A program made the translations under genes and the position numbers. From the NCBI GenBank assembly GCA_034421295.1, contig DAOUKM010000020.1, positions 1-64,000 on the forward strand: DNA of 64,000 bases. The letters run 5' to 3'. This document shows, one piece after another, positions 17,249-26,225 of the stretch. The notes under the pieces are model-generated. The model was given only the letters and a program-made list of their open reading frames with translations, was not told where the DNA came from and did not search any database. This DNA is from CAUZIR01 sp034421295. Its GTDB lineage: Bacteria > Chloroflexota > Dehalococcoidia > Lucifugimonadales > UBA2962. Within the stretch, counting starts at the first letter, position 1. Each line of letters opens with the position of its first letter.

Positions 17249-18408
17249 CGACTCGCTCCTGCCCCCACGTGCCCAAAGGCACCTTCCCGGGTCATCCCTG
17301 CGATCTGCCCGGAGTCGTATCCAAGCTCGGCGAGCAGCGCCTCGGTGTGCTCGCCTGGGCCAGGGGGACCATCGGTCGGCCCCACCGACTCGCCCGAGAC
17401 CTTGAACGGCTGGGCAAGGAAACGCTGTAGGCCCTTGTCAACGAACATGCCACTTGACCGAAAGTGCACCGAGTCAACGAGGTCAGCGAGCGAGGTCACC
17501 CGTGCGGCCGGCACGTCGGCCGCCTCAAGGGCCTCCTCCCACTCCCGCGACGTCCGGGACAGAAACGCCTCCTGGACCGCCCTGGTCAGCGACTCGCCCC
17601 GCTCCACCCTCTCGGCAAATGTCAGGCCGGCCACCTCGTCCAGCCCCGATGACTCGCAGAACCTGCGCCAGAAGTGGTCCTCGTCCACGATCCCCAGACT
17701 GAACCAGTGCCCGTCCGAGCACTGGAACAGCCCGTAGTGCGGTATGAAGGTCACGTTGGGTCTTCCGGCCGCTTCGCCCGTGCCGAGCCGACCTATCTCC
17801 GGCGCAAGCAGGGCAAGGGTGGAGTCGGCCATCGAAAGGTCGATGTACTTGCCGGTGCCCGTCGCATGACGCCCCACTACGGCCGCCAGCACCGCCACCG
17901 CCGCGTACAGGCCGGACGCCAGGTCGGAGATCAGTATCGGCGGTAGCCATGGACGTTCTGAGATCTGCATCTGGGCGCTCAGGTGACCGGCAAGGGCCGC
18001 GAAGTTGACGTCATGGGCCGGCCGGTCGCGCCAGGGCCCCTCCTGGCCGAAGCCGGAGATCGAGCAGTAGACGAGCCCGGGGTTGCCGGCAGAAAGCGTC
18101 TCGTAGTCAGCACCCAGGCGTCCGGCAACTCCCGGCCTCCATCCCTCCAGCACGACATCTGAACCCCTGGCCAGGCGACAGAGAACCTCCCTGCCCCGGG
18201 AAGTCTTAAGGTCGAGAGCGATGCTGCGCTTGCCGCGGTTGATCCCCGACCACATGCCCGGGCTCTGGCGCAGCGGGTCCCCGGAGGGAGGCTCTACCTT
18301 GATCACGCGGGCCCCCAGATCGGCGAGTATGGTCGAGCAGAACGGACCGGGCACGTTTACGGTCATGTCGACCACCGTGAGGCCCTGCAGAAGGCCGCTG
18401 GACATCAT
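17245..18408 (-). CDS. CaiB/BaiF family CoA-transferase
   Basis: A 387-residue class III CoA-transferase. The N-terminal GLTVVDMTVNVPGPFCSTILADLGARVIK is characteristic, as is NRGKRSIALDLK. The catalytic Asp is expected in ISDLASG (Asp in DLASG, near residue 164). It would move CoA between carboxylic acids. First in the acyl-CoA operon after the aldo/keto reductase, whose stop lies 19 bases upstream. Together with the ligase it gives two routes to CoA activation, so the operon probably handles more than one acid or recycles CoA. Confidence 0.93.
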   Translation of the reverse strand: MMSSGLLQGLTVVDMTVNVPGPFCSTILADLGARVIKVEPPSGDPLRQSPGMWSGINRGKRSIALDLKTSRGREVLCRLARGSDVVLEGWRPGVAGRLGADYETLSAGNPGLVYCSISGFGQEGPWRDRPAHDVNFAALAGHLSAQMQISERPWLPPILISDLASGLYAAVAVLAAVVGRHATGTGKYIDLSMADSTLALLAPEIGRLGTGEAAGRPNVTFIPHYGLFQCSDGHWFSLGIVDEDHFWRRFCESSGLDEVAGLTFAERVERGESLTRAVQEAFLSRTSREWEEALEAADVPAARVTSLADLVDSVHFRSSGMFVDKGLQRFLAQPFKVSGESVGPTDGPPGPGEHTEALLAELGYDSGQIAGMTREGAFGHVGAGASR

Positions 18409-18427
18409 TTCACCCGGGTCTCTTCCA

Positions 18428-19363
18428 CTATTTCGAGGGGCCGTTTGCGCATACCTCGCGCTCCTTGTCGGACAGATCTACCCCGATCGCCGAGACGGCG
18501 GCATCGAGCTGATCGTCCGTCCGCATGCCTACTATCACGGCGTCGAGCCTCGGCTGCTCGAGCAGCCAGGCCAGCGAGGTCTGGGTCAGCGTGTGCCCGG
18601 CCTCATCAGATGCGACCTTCAGCCTGTCGACGAACTCGAAGGCCTCCTTGCGCCAGTAAAGCTGCCGGTAGTTCATTCCGGTCGCCATCTTGTCGTCTTC
18701 ACGGAGCTGGCGGCGGTCGAGGAATTTGCCGGCGAGCAGGCCGGCCGCAAGGGAGCCATAGGGGTAGATGCTGATGTCGTCATCGACGCAGAAGGGCACC
18801 ACCTCGGCCTCGATGTCGCGCTCAAGGAGGTTGTAGCGTGGCTGGATGCACTCGAAGCGGGCCAGCTTCCTTATGTCGGCCGTCCACTGGGACCTTGCGA
18901 TCTGCCACGCGGGGAAATTCGAGCAGCCAAGGTAACGCACCTTGCCCTGCCGGACTATATCCCCGAAGGCCTCCATCGTCTCCTCCATGGGCGTGACGGG
19001 GTCCGGCTTGTGTGCGTAGAGGATGTCTACGTAGTCGGTGCCTAGCCGGCGCAGCGTGCCCTCGATCTCGTGCATGATGTGCTTTCGGCTCAGGGTGGCG
19101 ATGTTGAGGTCGATGGGGCCGGCACCTACCTTGGAAGCGACGATGGTCTCGTAGCGCCTTCCCCGGATCGCCTTGCCGATGATCTCCTCGGTTCGTCCCT
19201 CGTTGTAGGAGTTGGCGGTGTCGAAAAAGTTGACACCCTTCCCGATCGCCCGGTCGATCAGCGCCACCGACTCGCGCTCATCCAGCCTCTGACCGAACGC
19301 AACGGTGCCGACGCATATGCGGGACACGAACAGGCCGGTGCGGCCCACCCTTCGGTAGTCCAC
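18428..19363 (-). CDS. Aldo/keto reductase
   Basis: A 311-residue NAD(P)H-dependent reductase with a TIM-barrel fold. FFDTANSYNEGRTEE carries the Asp and catalytic Tyr, the Lys is in VASKVG and the His in ILYAHKPDP. The phosphate-binding segment near the C-terminus (AVIVGMRTDDQLD) is present. It lies 19 bases before the CaiB gene and is probably the first gene of the same minus-strand operon. Confidence 0.9.
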   Translation of the reverse strand: MDYRRVGRTGLFVSRICVGTVAFGQRLDERESVALIDRAIGKGVNFFDTANSYNEGRTEEIIGKAIRGRRYETIVASKVGAGPIDLNIATLSRKHIMHEIEGTLRRLGTDYVDILYAHKPDPVTPMEETMEAFGDIVRQGKVRYLGCSNFPAWQIARSQWTADIRKLARFECIQPRYNLLERDIEAEVVPFCVDDDISIYPYGSLAAGLLAGKFLDRRQLREDDKMATGMNYRQLYWRKEAFEFVDRLKVASDEAGHTLTQTSLAWLLEQPRLDAVIVGMRTDDQLDAAVSAIGVDLSDKEREVCANGPSK

Positions 19364-19492
19364 GGTCCCTGCCCTAGCCCGCTTCCCCGCGGCGGAGCGG
19401 AAGACCAGGGCACGGCATGCGCTCGGTCGGGCGTGCGAAGGTGAAAACGGAAGGGTTGAGTACTCGAGTGCAGACGTACATCGATCGAAGGT

Positions 19493-20593
19493 CTAGCCGA
19501 AGGCCAGGGCGCGTCCCGGGTTCCGGGCCAGGATCTCCTCCAGCAGGTCCTCCGAGAAGCCGCGGCGCCTCATACGCGGAACTATGGACTCCAGGATGTG
19601 GGCAAAACCGGGCCCGCCGTAACGCCTGAAGTGGATCAATGAGCAGCGGTCCTGGGCGACCAGCAGCTGGTCCTCGTAGCCGTGCTCCACAAGGTGTTCC
19701 AATCTCTCGATCCGCTGCTCGTCCGAAATCTGCATGCCGACGCGACCAAGATACTCCTGGTTCGTATTTTCATACCCGAACAGGTCGTGCTGGATGTAGC
19801 AGCCGGAGGAGGCCAGATCCCTCAGCACTCCCAGGTCGCTGACCGTAGGCCCGATATGACCCATGATGACCTGCGTCGCCTCCGTTCCCGCCTCCAGCAG
19901 GGTATCCAGTATCTCGGCCGGGCTCCTGTCCGTAAATCCCGGATGGATGGTGATCGGCGCGCCGGTCCTGGCCGACGCACGAGCTGACGCTCTCAGCACC
20001 TTGGTGAGGTTTTCGTCGAGCGGGGACATGCAGCCGATCTCGCCTATCACGCCGCATCGAACGCCGGTGTCACCGACCCCGATGGTGATGTCCCGGACGA
20101 TCTCCTCCTCGATTTCGCCCTCCTCGCGATCGTCCATGTCCGGCGGGTGGAAGAGTGGGATGTAGTAGCTGCCGCCCATGACGACGTTCAGACCGGTGGC
20201 ACGGGAGATGCGCGTGAGCGCGAGCGGGTCGCGCGCTATGCCTATGCTGGTTGTATCGACCATGGAGTCGCCGCCGGCGTGCCGAAAGCGCAGAGCCTCT
20301 TCGATGGCCAGTCTCTCGTCGAGCACCCTAAGGTTGGCATGGTTGCGGAACCAGAGCCGTCCCATCGCGCCGAGGATATCCATCGTCACGGGCACGTCCT
20401 CGTAGAAGCGTACCGAGGCCTCGTCCGACTGCACGAAGTAGCCATCCAGGTCGATCAGCAGGTGCTCGTGGGTCAGCGTGATCCCCATCTCGTCGGGCTC
20501 TATCGGCCCGAGCACGGTGAGCACCTTCCCTTTCATTTCGCCGTCCACCAACTCGATCTCCCTCCTCTCGGCCGGGACGAGTTTAACACTCAC
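19493..20593 (-). CDS. Phosphotriesterase-family metal hydrolase
   Basis: An amidohydrolase-fold protein of 366 residues from the most upstream start; an ATG about 19 codons later (MKGKVLTVLG) may be the real one. Metal ligands are visible: THEHLL, IHPGF and GHIGPT histidines, and the Asp of AQDRCSL. At the position of the carboxylated Lys of true phosphotriesterase there is Glu in GVIGEIG, as in the E. coli homologue Php, so lactonase or carboxyl-ester activity is more likely than organophosphate hydrolysis. Divergent from the SDR at 20616. Confidence 0.88.
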   Translation of the reverse strand: MSVKLVPAERREIELVDGEMKGKVLTVLGPIEPDEMGITLTHEHLLIDLDGYFVQSDEASVRFYEDVPVTMDILGAMGRLWFRNHANLRVLDERLAIEEALRFRHAGGDSMVDTTSIGIARDPLALTRISRATGLNVVMGGSYYIPLFHPPDMDDREEGEIEEEIVRDITIGVGDTGVRCGVIGEIGCMSPLDENLTKVLRASARASARTGAPITIHPGFTDRSPAEILDTLLEAGTEATQVIMGHIGPTVSDLGVLRDLASSGCYIQHDLFGYENTNQEYLGRVGMQISDEQRIERLEHLVEHGYEDQLLVAQDRCSLIHFRRYGGPGFAHILESIVPRMRRRGFSEDLLEEILARNPGRALAFG

Positions 20594-20600
20594 TCCCCTT

Positions 20601-20606
20601 TATAAT
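20601..20606 (+). promoter_or_regulatory. Perfect -10 box; probable leaderless start
   Basis: TATAAT ends ten bases before the ATG at 20616. Transcription would begin about three bases before the start codon, so the mRNA would be nearly leaderless, and no Shine-Dalgarno sequence is present. No strong -35 box is seen at 16-18 bases upstream. Confidence 0.45.
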
Positions 20607-20615
20607 GGGCGCGCT

Positions 20616-21389
20616 ATGCCGACCCGCGAGATGGAGGGTAAAGTCGCCTTGGTCACCGGCGCCAGCACCGGCGTGGGCGAATGGACCGCGCGTTCCTTCG
20701 CCCTCCGGGGCGCCGCCGTCGTCACCATAGCCCGCCGCCAGGCCGAGGGCGAGGCGGTCGCCCGCGGCATCCGCGAGGATGGAGGACAGGCCCTCTTCGT
20801 CCGGGGAGATGTCTCCGTCCCGGGGGACATCACTACCGCCGTTTCTTACGGCGTGGAGAAATTCGGACGACTAGACTACGCGGTCAACAACGCCGGCATC
20901 ACAGGGGAAACGGCCGTCACCGCGGACGCCACCCTGGAGAATTTCGACGCGGTTATGGCGACCAACCTGCGGGGAGTCTTTCTCTCGATGAGGGCCGAGA
21001 TACCGGCGATGCTGGAGGCGGGAGGCGGAGCGATAGTCAACGTTTCATCCGGGGTAGGGGTATACGCGGTGCCGACCATGCCCGCGTACGTCGCCAGCCG
21101 GCATGCCGTCGTGGGCCTGACGAAGGCCGCCGCCCTCGAATACGCGCCCCTGGGCATCCGGATCAACTGCATATGCCCGGGAAGCATCGCCACACCGATG
21201 CACTACAAGCTGTGGGACGACGGGCGAGGTCCCGAGGAGACCGACCGGTACATCGGCGACCTGCACCCGGCGGGCCGTGTGGCGAGCCCGGAGGAGATAG
21301 CCGACACGTGCGTGTGGCTCTGCTCGAAGGCGGCCTCCTACGTTACCGGCCCGCCCCTGGTAAACGACGGGGGCTGGGCATCGCGCTAG
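20616..21389 (+). CDS. SDR-family protein with Arg in place of the catalytic Lys
   Basis: A 257-residue SDR-fold protein. The cofactor loop is GASTGVGE (15-22), NNAG at 91-94 and Ser144-Ser145 of the active site are present, as is Tyr158. The residue four after Tyr158 is Arg162 (YVASR, codon cgg), not the Lys found in virtually all active SDRs. The C-terminal VTGPPLVNDGGW is normal. The ATG is placed at 20616 because everything upstream in frame is antisense to the phosphotriesterase gene. The Lys to Arg change may alter or abolish activity. Confidence 0.88.
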   Translation: MPTREMEGKVALVTGASTGVGEWTARSFALRGAAVVTIARRQAEGEAVARGIREDGGQALFVRGDVSVPGDITTAVSYGVEKFGRLDYAVNNAGITGETAVTADATLENFDAVMATNLRGVFLSMRAEIPAMLEAGGGAIVNVSSGVGVYAVPTMPAYVASRHAVVGLTKAAALEYAPLGIRINCICPGSIATPMHYKLWDDGRGPEETDRYIGDLHPAGRVASPEEIADTCVWLCSKAASYVTGPPLVNDGGWASR

Positions 21390-21459
21390 CTGTCGCCGGC
21401 CCTCCTCTGACGATCAGTTCCAGCGCTGTCCGGAACCACCGCTCTACCCGACCCGCCTT

Positions 21460-23706
21460 CTAACCTCCTGTAGCCACCACGATCGCCTGCGGGGTCATGG
21501 GAAGCTCCCGAAGGCGCGTCCCCGTCGCGCTCTTGATCGCGTTTGCGACCGCGGCCAGCGGGGCCGAGATACTCGCCTCTCCGACGCCCTTTACCCCGTA
21601 GGGATGGTTGGGGTTGGGCACCTCGACCAGGACCGTCTCGATCATCGGCAGATCGAGCGAGGTCGGCATGCGGTAGTCGAGAAGCGAGCTGTTCTGCATC
21701 GCCCCGTCGTCGTCGAGCCAGTACTCTTCATTGAGCGCCCATCCAATGCCCTGCGCGATGCCTCCCTGGATCTGCCCCTCGACGTAGGAGGGGTGAATCG
21801 CCGTGCCGACGTCCTGGAAGGCCGTCGCTCGCAGGATATCGGTCTTGCCCGTCTCGCGGTCGACCCTTACGTCCACGATCAGAGCCGAGTACGATCCGGC
21901 CGAGCCGCCGGGGTTCAGGTTGGCGCGGCCGACGATCGGTCCGCCGGTGTCGTTGGCCGAAGCCGCGATCTCCTTGAAGGTCATCCTGAGCTCGGTGTCC
22001 GAAACGTGGCGGACCTCGCCGCCGGCGTACTCCACCTCGCCTGCGTCCACGCCCCAGATGTCCGCCGCCCTGCTGATCACCTGGCGCCGGATGTCGTGCG
22101 CCGCCTCGTAGGCCGCCCATCCCGACTTGTATGCAACGCCGCTGCCGCCGGTATTGGACGTGTACCCGATCATCTCGGTGTCGCCAACCGTCGGCAGGAC
22201 GTCCTCGACCGCCAGTGACAGGACCTCGGCGAACATCTGCGCGACCGCGGTCCTGCTACCGCCAATGTCCATCGATCCCTCGACCAGCGACACGCGGCCG
22301 TCCGCGAGCACGTTTCCGACCGCGCAGGCCGGCCCCGAGTTGTTGCGGCAAAAGCCAAGGCTCACACCCCGGCCCACTCCGTCCCCCTCGACGGGCGCCG
22401 AGTAGTGGGGATGTGACCTGACCGCCTCCATGGTCTCGAGCGCCCCGATGCGTCCGTTCATCACTCCGTCCGCCCGCCGATCCCCTTCTTTCGCCGCATT
22501 CAGGATCCGCAGGTCCATGGGATCTATGCCAAGGTCCTTTGCCAGCTCATCGATCACCGATTCGACGGCAAACGCGACGATCGGCGCACCGGGCGCGCGG
22601 TACGGGGCGACCTTGGGCTTGTTATCGACCACGTCGTAGGCGTCGATGCGCACGTTATCGATCCTGTAGGGAGCGAAAACCGCGGCGGCAGCGGCGGTGA
22701 TCGGTGACGGCGGGAACGCCCCGGTCTCGAATGCCACAATGGCCTCGCCAGCCGTAAATCGGCCCTCCTTCGTGGCGCCGATCCTGATGCGGACATGACT
22801 GCCCGAGGTGGGCCCGGTGGCCTCGAGCACCTCGGTGCGTGACATGGTCAGCTTAACCGGCTGGCCGGTTTTTCTGGAAAGCACGGCGGCCAGCGGCTCA
22901 AGGTAGATTGGCAGCTTGCCTCCGAAACCGCCACCGATCTCCATGGGCACTACCTTTACGTCCGAGACCGGCAGGCCAAGGATCGAGGCGACCTGGTCCC
23001 GGATTCCGAAGTGGCCCTGGCTCGAGCACCAGATCGTGAGCTTGCCGTCCGGGGACCAGCTGGCGGTGCCGTTCTGGGGCTCTATGTAGCCCTGGTGGAC
23101 CGAATGGGTCCTGAACTCGCGTTCGATCGTCGCCTCGGCGGACGCAAACCCGGCCGAAAGGTCTCCCAGGGCGTACTGCTCCCGGCCCACGACGTTGGGC
23201 GCAAAACCCTCGACCGGGCCCAGGCTGTAGGGCTCCATGTCCTCGTGCAGCACCGGGGCGTCCGGCTTCATCGCGGATTCCACATCCAGCACGGCGGGAA
23301 GCGGGTCGTACTCGACCTCTATCAGGTCGAGCGCCTCCTGCGCCGCATGCAGGCTGGTCGCCGCCAGCGCCGCGATCGCATGGCCCTTGTAGAGCGCCTT
23401 GCCCCGCGCCATGACGTTGGACGAGTGGTTGTGCCCGGGCACAATGCCGGTGCCTACCGTGGGACCCGGAACAAGGTCCGCGCAGGTCATCACGGCCCTA
23501 ACGGCCGGATGCGCCTCCGCCCTGGACGAATCGATCGAGAGTATGCGGGCGTGGGCATGTGGGCTACGCAGCACCGCCCCGTAGAGCATGCCGGGCAGGC
23601 TCACGTCGGCACCGAAGCGGGCCTTGCCGGTCACCTTGTCGGCACCGTCGTGCCTGACCGGGCGGGTGCCCACTACCTTGTAGTCTGGCTTGGTCTCTGT
23701 GGTCAT
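21460..23706 (-). CDS. Molybdenum hydroxylase large subunit (xanthine dehydrogenase family)
   Basis: A 748-residue molybdopterin-binding subunit. The N-terminal DKVTGKARFGADVSLPGMLYG, the GGGFGGK loop, the CRNNSGP and YRAPGAP segments, and the C-terminal GVGEAS with the catalytic Glu are all of the aldehyde oxidase/xanthine dehydrogenase family. It hydroxylates a carbon next to a hetero atom or aromatic ring, with electrons passed to Fe-S and FAD subunits. Those partners are not within several kilobases on either side, so it must pair with subunits encoded elsewhere. It is followed by an aldo/keto reductase upstream on the same strand. Confidence 0.92.
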   Translation of the reverse strand: MTTETKPDYKVVGTRPVRHDGADKVTGKARFGADVSLPGMLYGAVLRSPHAHARILSIDSSRAEAHPAVRAVMTCADLVPGPTVGTGIVPGHNHSSNVMARGKALYKGHAIAALAATSLHAAQEALDLIEVEYDPLPAVLDVESAMKPDAPVLHEDMEPYSLGPVEGFAPNVVGREQYALGDLSAGFASAEATIEREFRTHSVHQGYIEPQNGTASWSPDGKLTIWCSSQGHFGIRDQVASILGLPVSDVKVVPMEIGGGFGGKLPIYLEPLAAVLSRKTGQPVKLTMSRTEVLEATGPTSGSHVRIRIGATKEGRFTAGEAIVAFETGAFPPSPITAAAAAVFAPYRIDNVRIDAYDVVDNKPKVAPYRAPGAPIVAFAVESVIDELAKDLGIDPMDLRILNAAKEGDRRADGVMNGRIGALETMEAVRSHPHYSAPVEGDGVGRGVSLGFCRNNSGPACAVGNVLADGRVSLVEGSMDIGGSRTAVAQMFAEVLSLAVEDVLPTVGDTEMIGYTSNTGGSGVAYKSGWAAYEAAHDIRRQVISRAADIWGVDAGEVEYAGGEVRHVSDTELRMTFKEIAASANDTGGPIVGRANLNPGGSAGSYSALIVDVRVDRETGKTDILRATAFQDVGTAIHPSYVEGQIQGGIAQGIGWALNEEYWLDDDGAMQNSSLLDYRMPTSLDLPMIETVLVEVPNPNHPYGVKGVGEASISAPLAAVANAIKSATGTRLRELPMTPQAIVVATGG

Positions 23707-23719
23707 GCTTCCTCTTTCG

Positions 23720-24640
23720 CTAGTCTATGCTTCGCCAGTCGGCGCCAACCTCATCGTATCGGCGGTGAAGCTCTTTAACCAGTTCCGGGGCGAGCGCGGG
23801 ACGGCCGCTGACCAGTTCGATGTTGGATTGCATGTGGGCGGGGTTGCGGGTGCCCACGATGGCCGTGTGAACCTCGGGGTGGGCCAGCACGAACCCGAGG
23901 GCCGTCTCGATGTGGTTGTCCGGCTCCGCGTCAATCGGCCCCAGCGCCCTCATCTTCTCGGCCCTCTGGCCCAGCCTGCGGGCCACTGTGTTCTCGTAGT
24001 GGTCCTCCGGTCGAAACGCCCTGCCCCACATGGCGTTTCCCACCGGCCGCTTTACGATTATCCCCATGTTCGCGGCGGACGCCATTTCGAAGATGCCGTA
24101 CCTGGCCCTCTGGTCCATTATGTGAAAGGCGGTCTGAAGGGTGTCGAACAGGCCGCTCTCAATAGCCCAGATCGCCTCTTCGTTCTCCTGGCTGTAGCCG
24201 ACGAACCGGGTCTTGCCCTCGCGCTTGGCGTTGAGCACCGCCTCGACCACGTCGTCCGGCGGCTCGCCGAATACGTCGTAGGCATGAACCTGCAGCAGGT
24301 CGACGTAGTCCGTTTTCAGCCGCCTGAGGCTGCGCTCGATGCTCTTCCGCACGGTCTCCCCGGTAAACCGCGGCCAATCCGTGCCGTAGGAAGGGTGCCC
24401 CGCCTTGGTCGCAAGGATGAACTCGCTGCGCCTGTGGGAGATGGTCTTCCCTATCAGGTCCTCGCTGATGCCGTAGCACTCTGCCGTATCGAAGAAGTTG
24501 ATTCCACCGTCCAGCGCTGTATTGAGCACGCGGCCGGCGAGATCGGCCTCGCCCTCGCTGAGCTGGATGCCGATCTCGACGAGCCCGACGCCCAGACGAC
24601 TTACCTTGAGCCCGGTCTTGCCGAGCGGGACCATCTCCAT
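23720..24640 (-). CDS. Aldo/keto reductase
   Basis: A 306-residue enzyme starting at the ATG at 24640, which has GGGAGAG five bases upstream; an upstream in-frame start at 24679 lacks one. The opening MVPLGKTGLKVSRLGVG and the FFDTAECYGISEDLIG, LATKAGHP and LLQVHAYDV blocks carry the Asp, Tyr, Lys and His of the family. It is related to, but clearly distinct from, the reductase at 18428. It ends 13 bases before the molybdenum hydroxylase start and probably shares its transcript. Confidence 0.9.
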   Translation of the reverse strand: MEMVPLGKTGLKVSRLGVGLVEIGIQLSEGEADLAGRVLNTALDGGINFFDTAECYGISEDLIGKTISHRRSEFILATKAGHPSYGTDWPRFTGETVRKSIERSLRRLKTDYVDLLQVHAYDVFGEPPDDVVEAVLNAKREGKTRFVGYSQENEEAIWAIESGLFDTLQTAFHIMDQRARYGIFEMASAANMGIIVKRPVGNAMWGRAFRPEDHYENTVARRLGQRAEKMRALGPIDAEPDNHIETALGFVLAHPEVHTAIVGTRNPAHMQSNIELVSGRPALAPELVKELHRRYDEVGADWRSID

Positions 24641-24760
24641 ACGTCTCTCCCGGCGCCGCCCCTTGCCGGCACGCGCCACGGCCGATTCTATATAAGGGCC
24701 GATGTACCCGGCAAAGAGTCAGCCACGCGCCGATGGTACACGCACGCCCGGCCCGCTAAC

Positions 24761-26110
24761 ATGCCGACCATGCACCCTCCCGCCGTTCCCTTCCTCGCCC
24801 TTGCCGCCCTGCTGATCCTGGGCTGCGGTGCGGCGTGCGCGGGCCCGCCGGGATCGGCGGGGAACACGCCCGGGACAGGTGCGGACCTAGAGGAGTTAGT
24901 GTGGTCCGACGAGCTTGCCGACGGCAGCGGGGTGACCGCCCTTGCCGCAGGTCCCGACGGATCGGTCTACGCGGCGGGATGGACGACCCTGCCGCTGTCG
25001 GAGGGCGGGGGCCAGGGCGGCAGGGACGCCTTCGTGCGGAGGTATTCGGCGGACGGCCAGGTCGCCTGGACGCGCCAGTTTGGGGCGCTGGGGGACGATA
25101 ACGCCGAGGACCTGGCCGTCGACCGCCGCGGCAACGTGTACGTGGCCGCTCGCGTCGATGGACCCGTCGGCGCAAACCCGAGCGGCGGCGGAAGGGACGG
25201 ATTCGTCGCCGCCTACGGTCCCGACGGAGCCGAGCTTTGGTCGCTGCAGATAGGCACCGACCATGTCGACTGGGCCGACGCCGTGGCCGTAGCCGAGGAC
25301 GGACAGGTCTTCGTATCCGGGTCCACCTCGGGCGCCTTCCCCGGCCAGCATAACCGAGGCAGTTCGGACAACTTCCTGGCCCGCATCGACCCTGGCGGGG
25401 AGCTCGCCGCGGTGCTGCAGTTCGGCTCGGAGGAGGGCATGGGCGCGACCGCTCTCTCTGTCTCCGCCGGGCGCGTGTACATGGCCGGCTCTACCCTGGG
25501 ACCGCTCTCTGCCGACCCCGTCGGCGATGAGCACGCCGGCTCCTCGGACCTGTACCTGAAGGTCTTCGACCTTGCGGGGAGCGACCTTTGGACGTGGACG
25601 TTCGGCTCCAACCATGCCGACAGCACGCTGGACCTGACCGTGGACCCGGGCGGCGCCGTCGTGCTCGTGGGGACCACCAGGGCGGTGCTTCCAAACCCGG
25701 TCATCGGGATCGGAAACCGCGTCGGCGGCTTTCTCGACGCGTTCGCGATCGGCCTCAGCGCAGATGGGCAGATAGCGTGGGTCAGGCAGTTCGGGACCGA
25801 GGACTGGGACGTCGCATCGACCGTCTCGCCGGGCAGGGACGGCGCGCTATACGTGGCCGGGCGCACGAAGGGTTCCTTTCCCGGGCAGGCCGCCCGGGGC
25901 GGATACGACGTGTTCGTGAGCGCCATGGATTCCCAGGGGCAAGTCCGGTGGAGCAGACAGATGGGCTCGCCGGTCGACGACGTCGCCTACGCCGTCGCGG
26001 TGGGACCCGGCGACGGCCTGTTCCTGGGCGGCTCGGGAGGCCTTGTAGGCGGCGGTCCAACGGAGGTCGAGCGAGGCTGGATCATCCACATGACCGCCCC
26101 CTCCGAGTAG
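24761..26110 (+). CDS. SBBP-repeat beta-propeller lipoprotein
   Basis: A 449-residue exported protein. The signal peptide ends in a lipobox LILGC (Cys22), so it should be anchored to the outer face of the membrane. After a Gly/Pro linker it consists of about six repeats with the pattern GS.YVAG.T...G...GG.DAFV..., alternating with ADGQ.AWTRQFG, the SBBP repeats that build a beta-propeller. The start is the first ATG after the promoter-like TATA stretch at 24,689; a second ATG lies three codons on. The function is unknown; such proteins are common surface proteins in Chloroflexota. Confidence 0.88.
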   Translation: MPTMHPPAVPFLALAALLILGCGAACAGPPGSAGNTPGTGADLEELVWSDELADGSGVTALAAGPDGSVYAAGWTTLPLSEGGGQGGRDAFVRRYSADGQVAWTRQFGALGDDNAEDLAVDRRGNVYVAARVDGPVGANPSGGGRDGFVAAYGPDGAELWSLQIGTDHVDWADAVAVAEDGQVFVSGSTSGAFPGQHNRGSSDNFLARIDPGGELAAVLQFGSEEGMGATALSVSAGRVYMAGSTLGPLSADPVGDEHAGSSDLYLKVFDLAGSDLWTWTFGSNHADSTLDLTVDPGGAVVLVGTTRAVLPNPVIGIGNRVGGFLDAFAIGLSADGQIAWVRQFGTEDWDVASTVSPGRDGALYVAGRTKGSFPGQAARGGYDVFVSAMDSQGQVRWSRQMGSPVDDVAYAVAVGPGDGLFLGGSGGLVGGGPTEVERGWIIHMTAPSE

Positions 26111-26225
26111 ATGCTGGCCCGGGGAGCGCCCCGCAAACACCGGAAAATGCGCCGTAAGTTCGCTTGTAGGCCGATTCGCCTCGCGGGCAATATGTTTTCG
26201 CGACCGAGGTCGCATCGACACGACC

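Noticed and set aside
23690..24760. A very long plus-strand open frame leading into the SBBP lipoprotein gene
   Set aside because: It is antisense to the aldo/keto reductase at 23720-24640, which has clear motifs; the lipoprotein signal peptide starts only at 24761.
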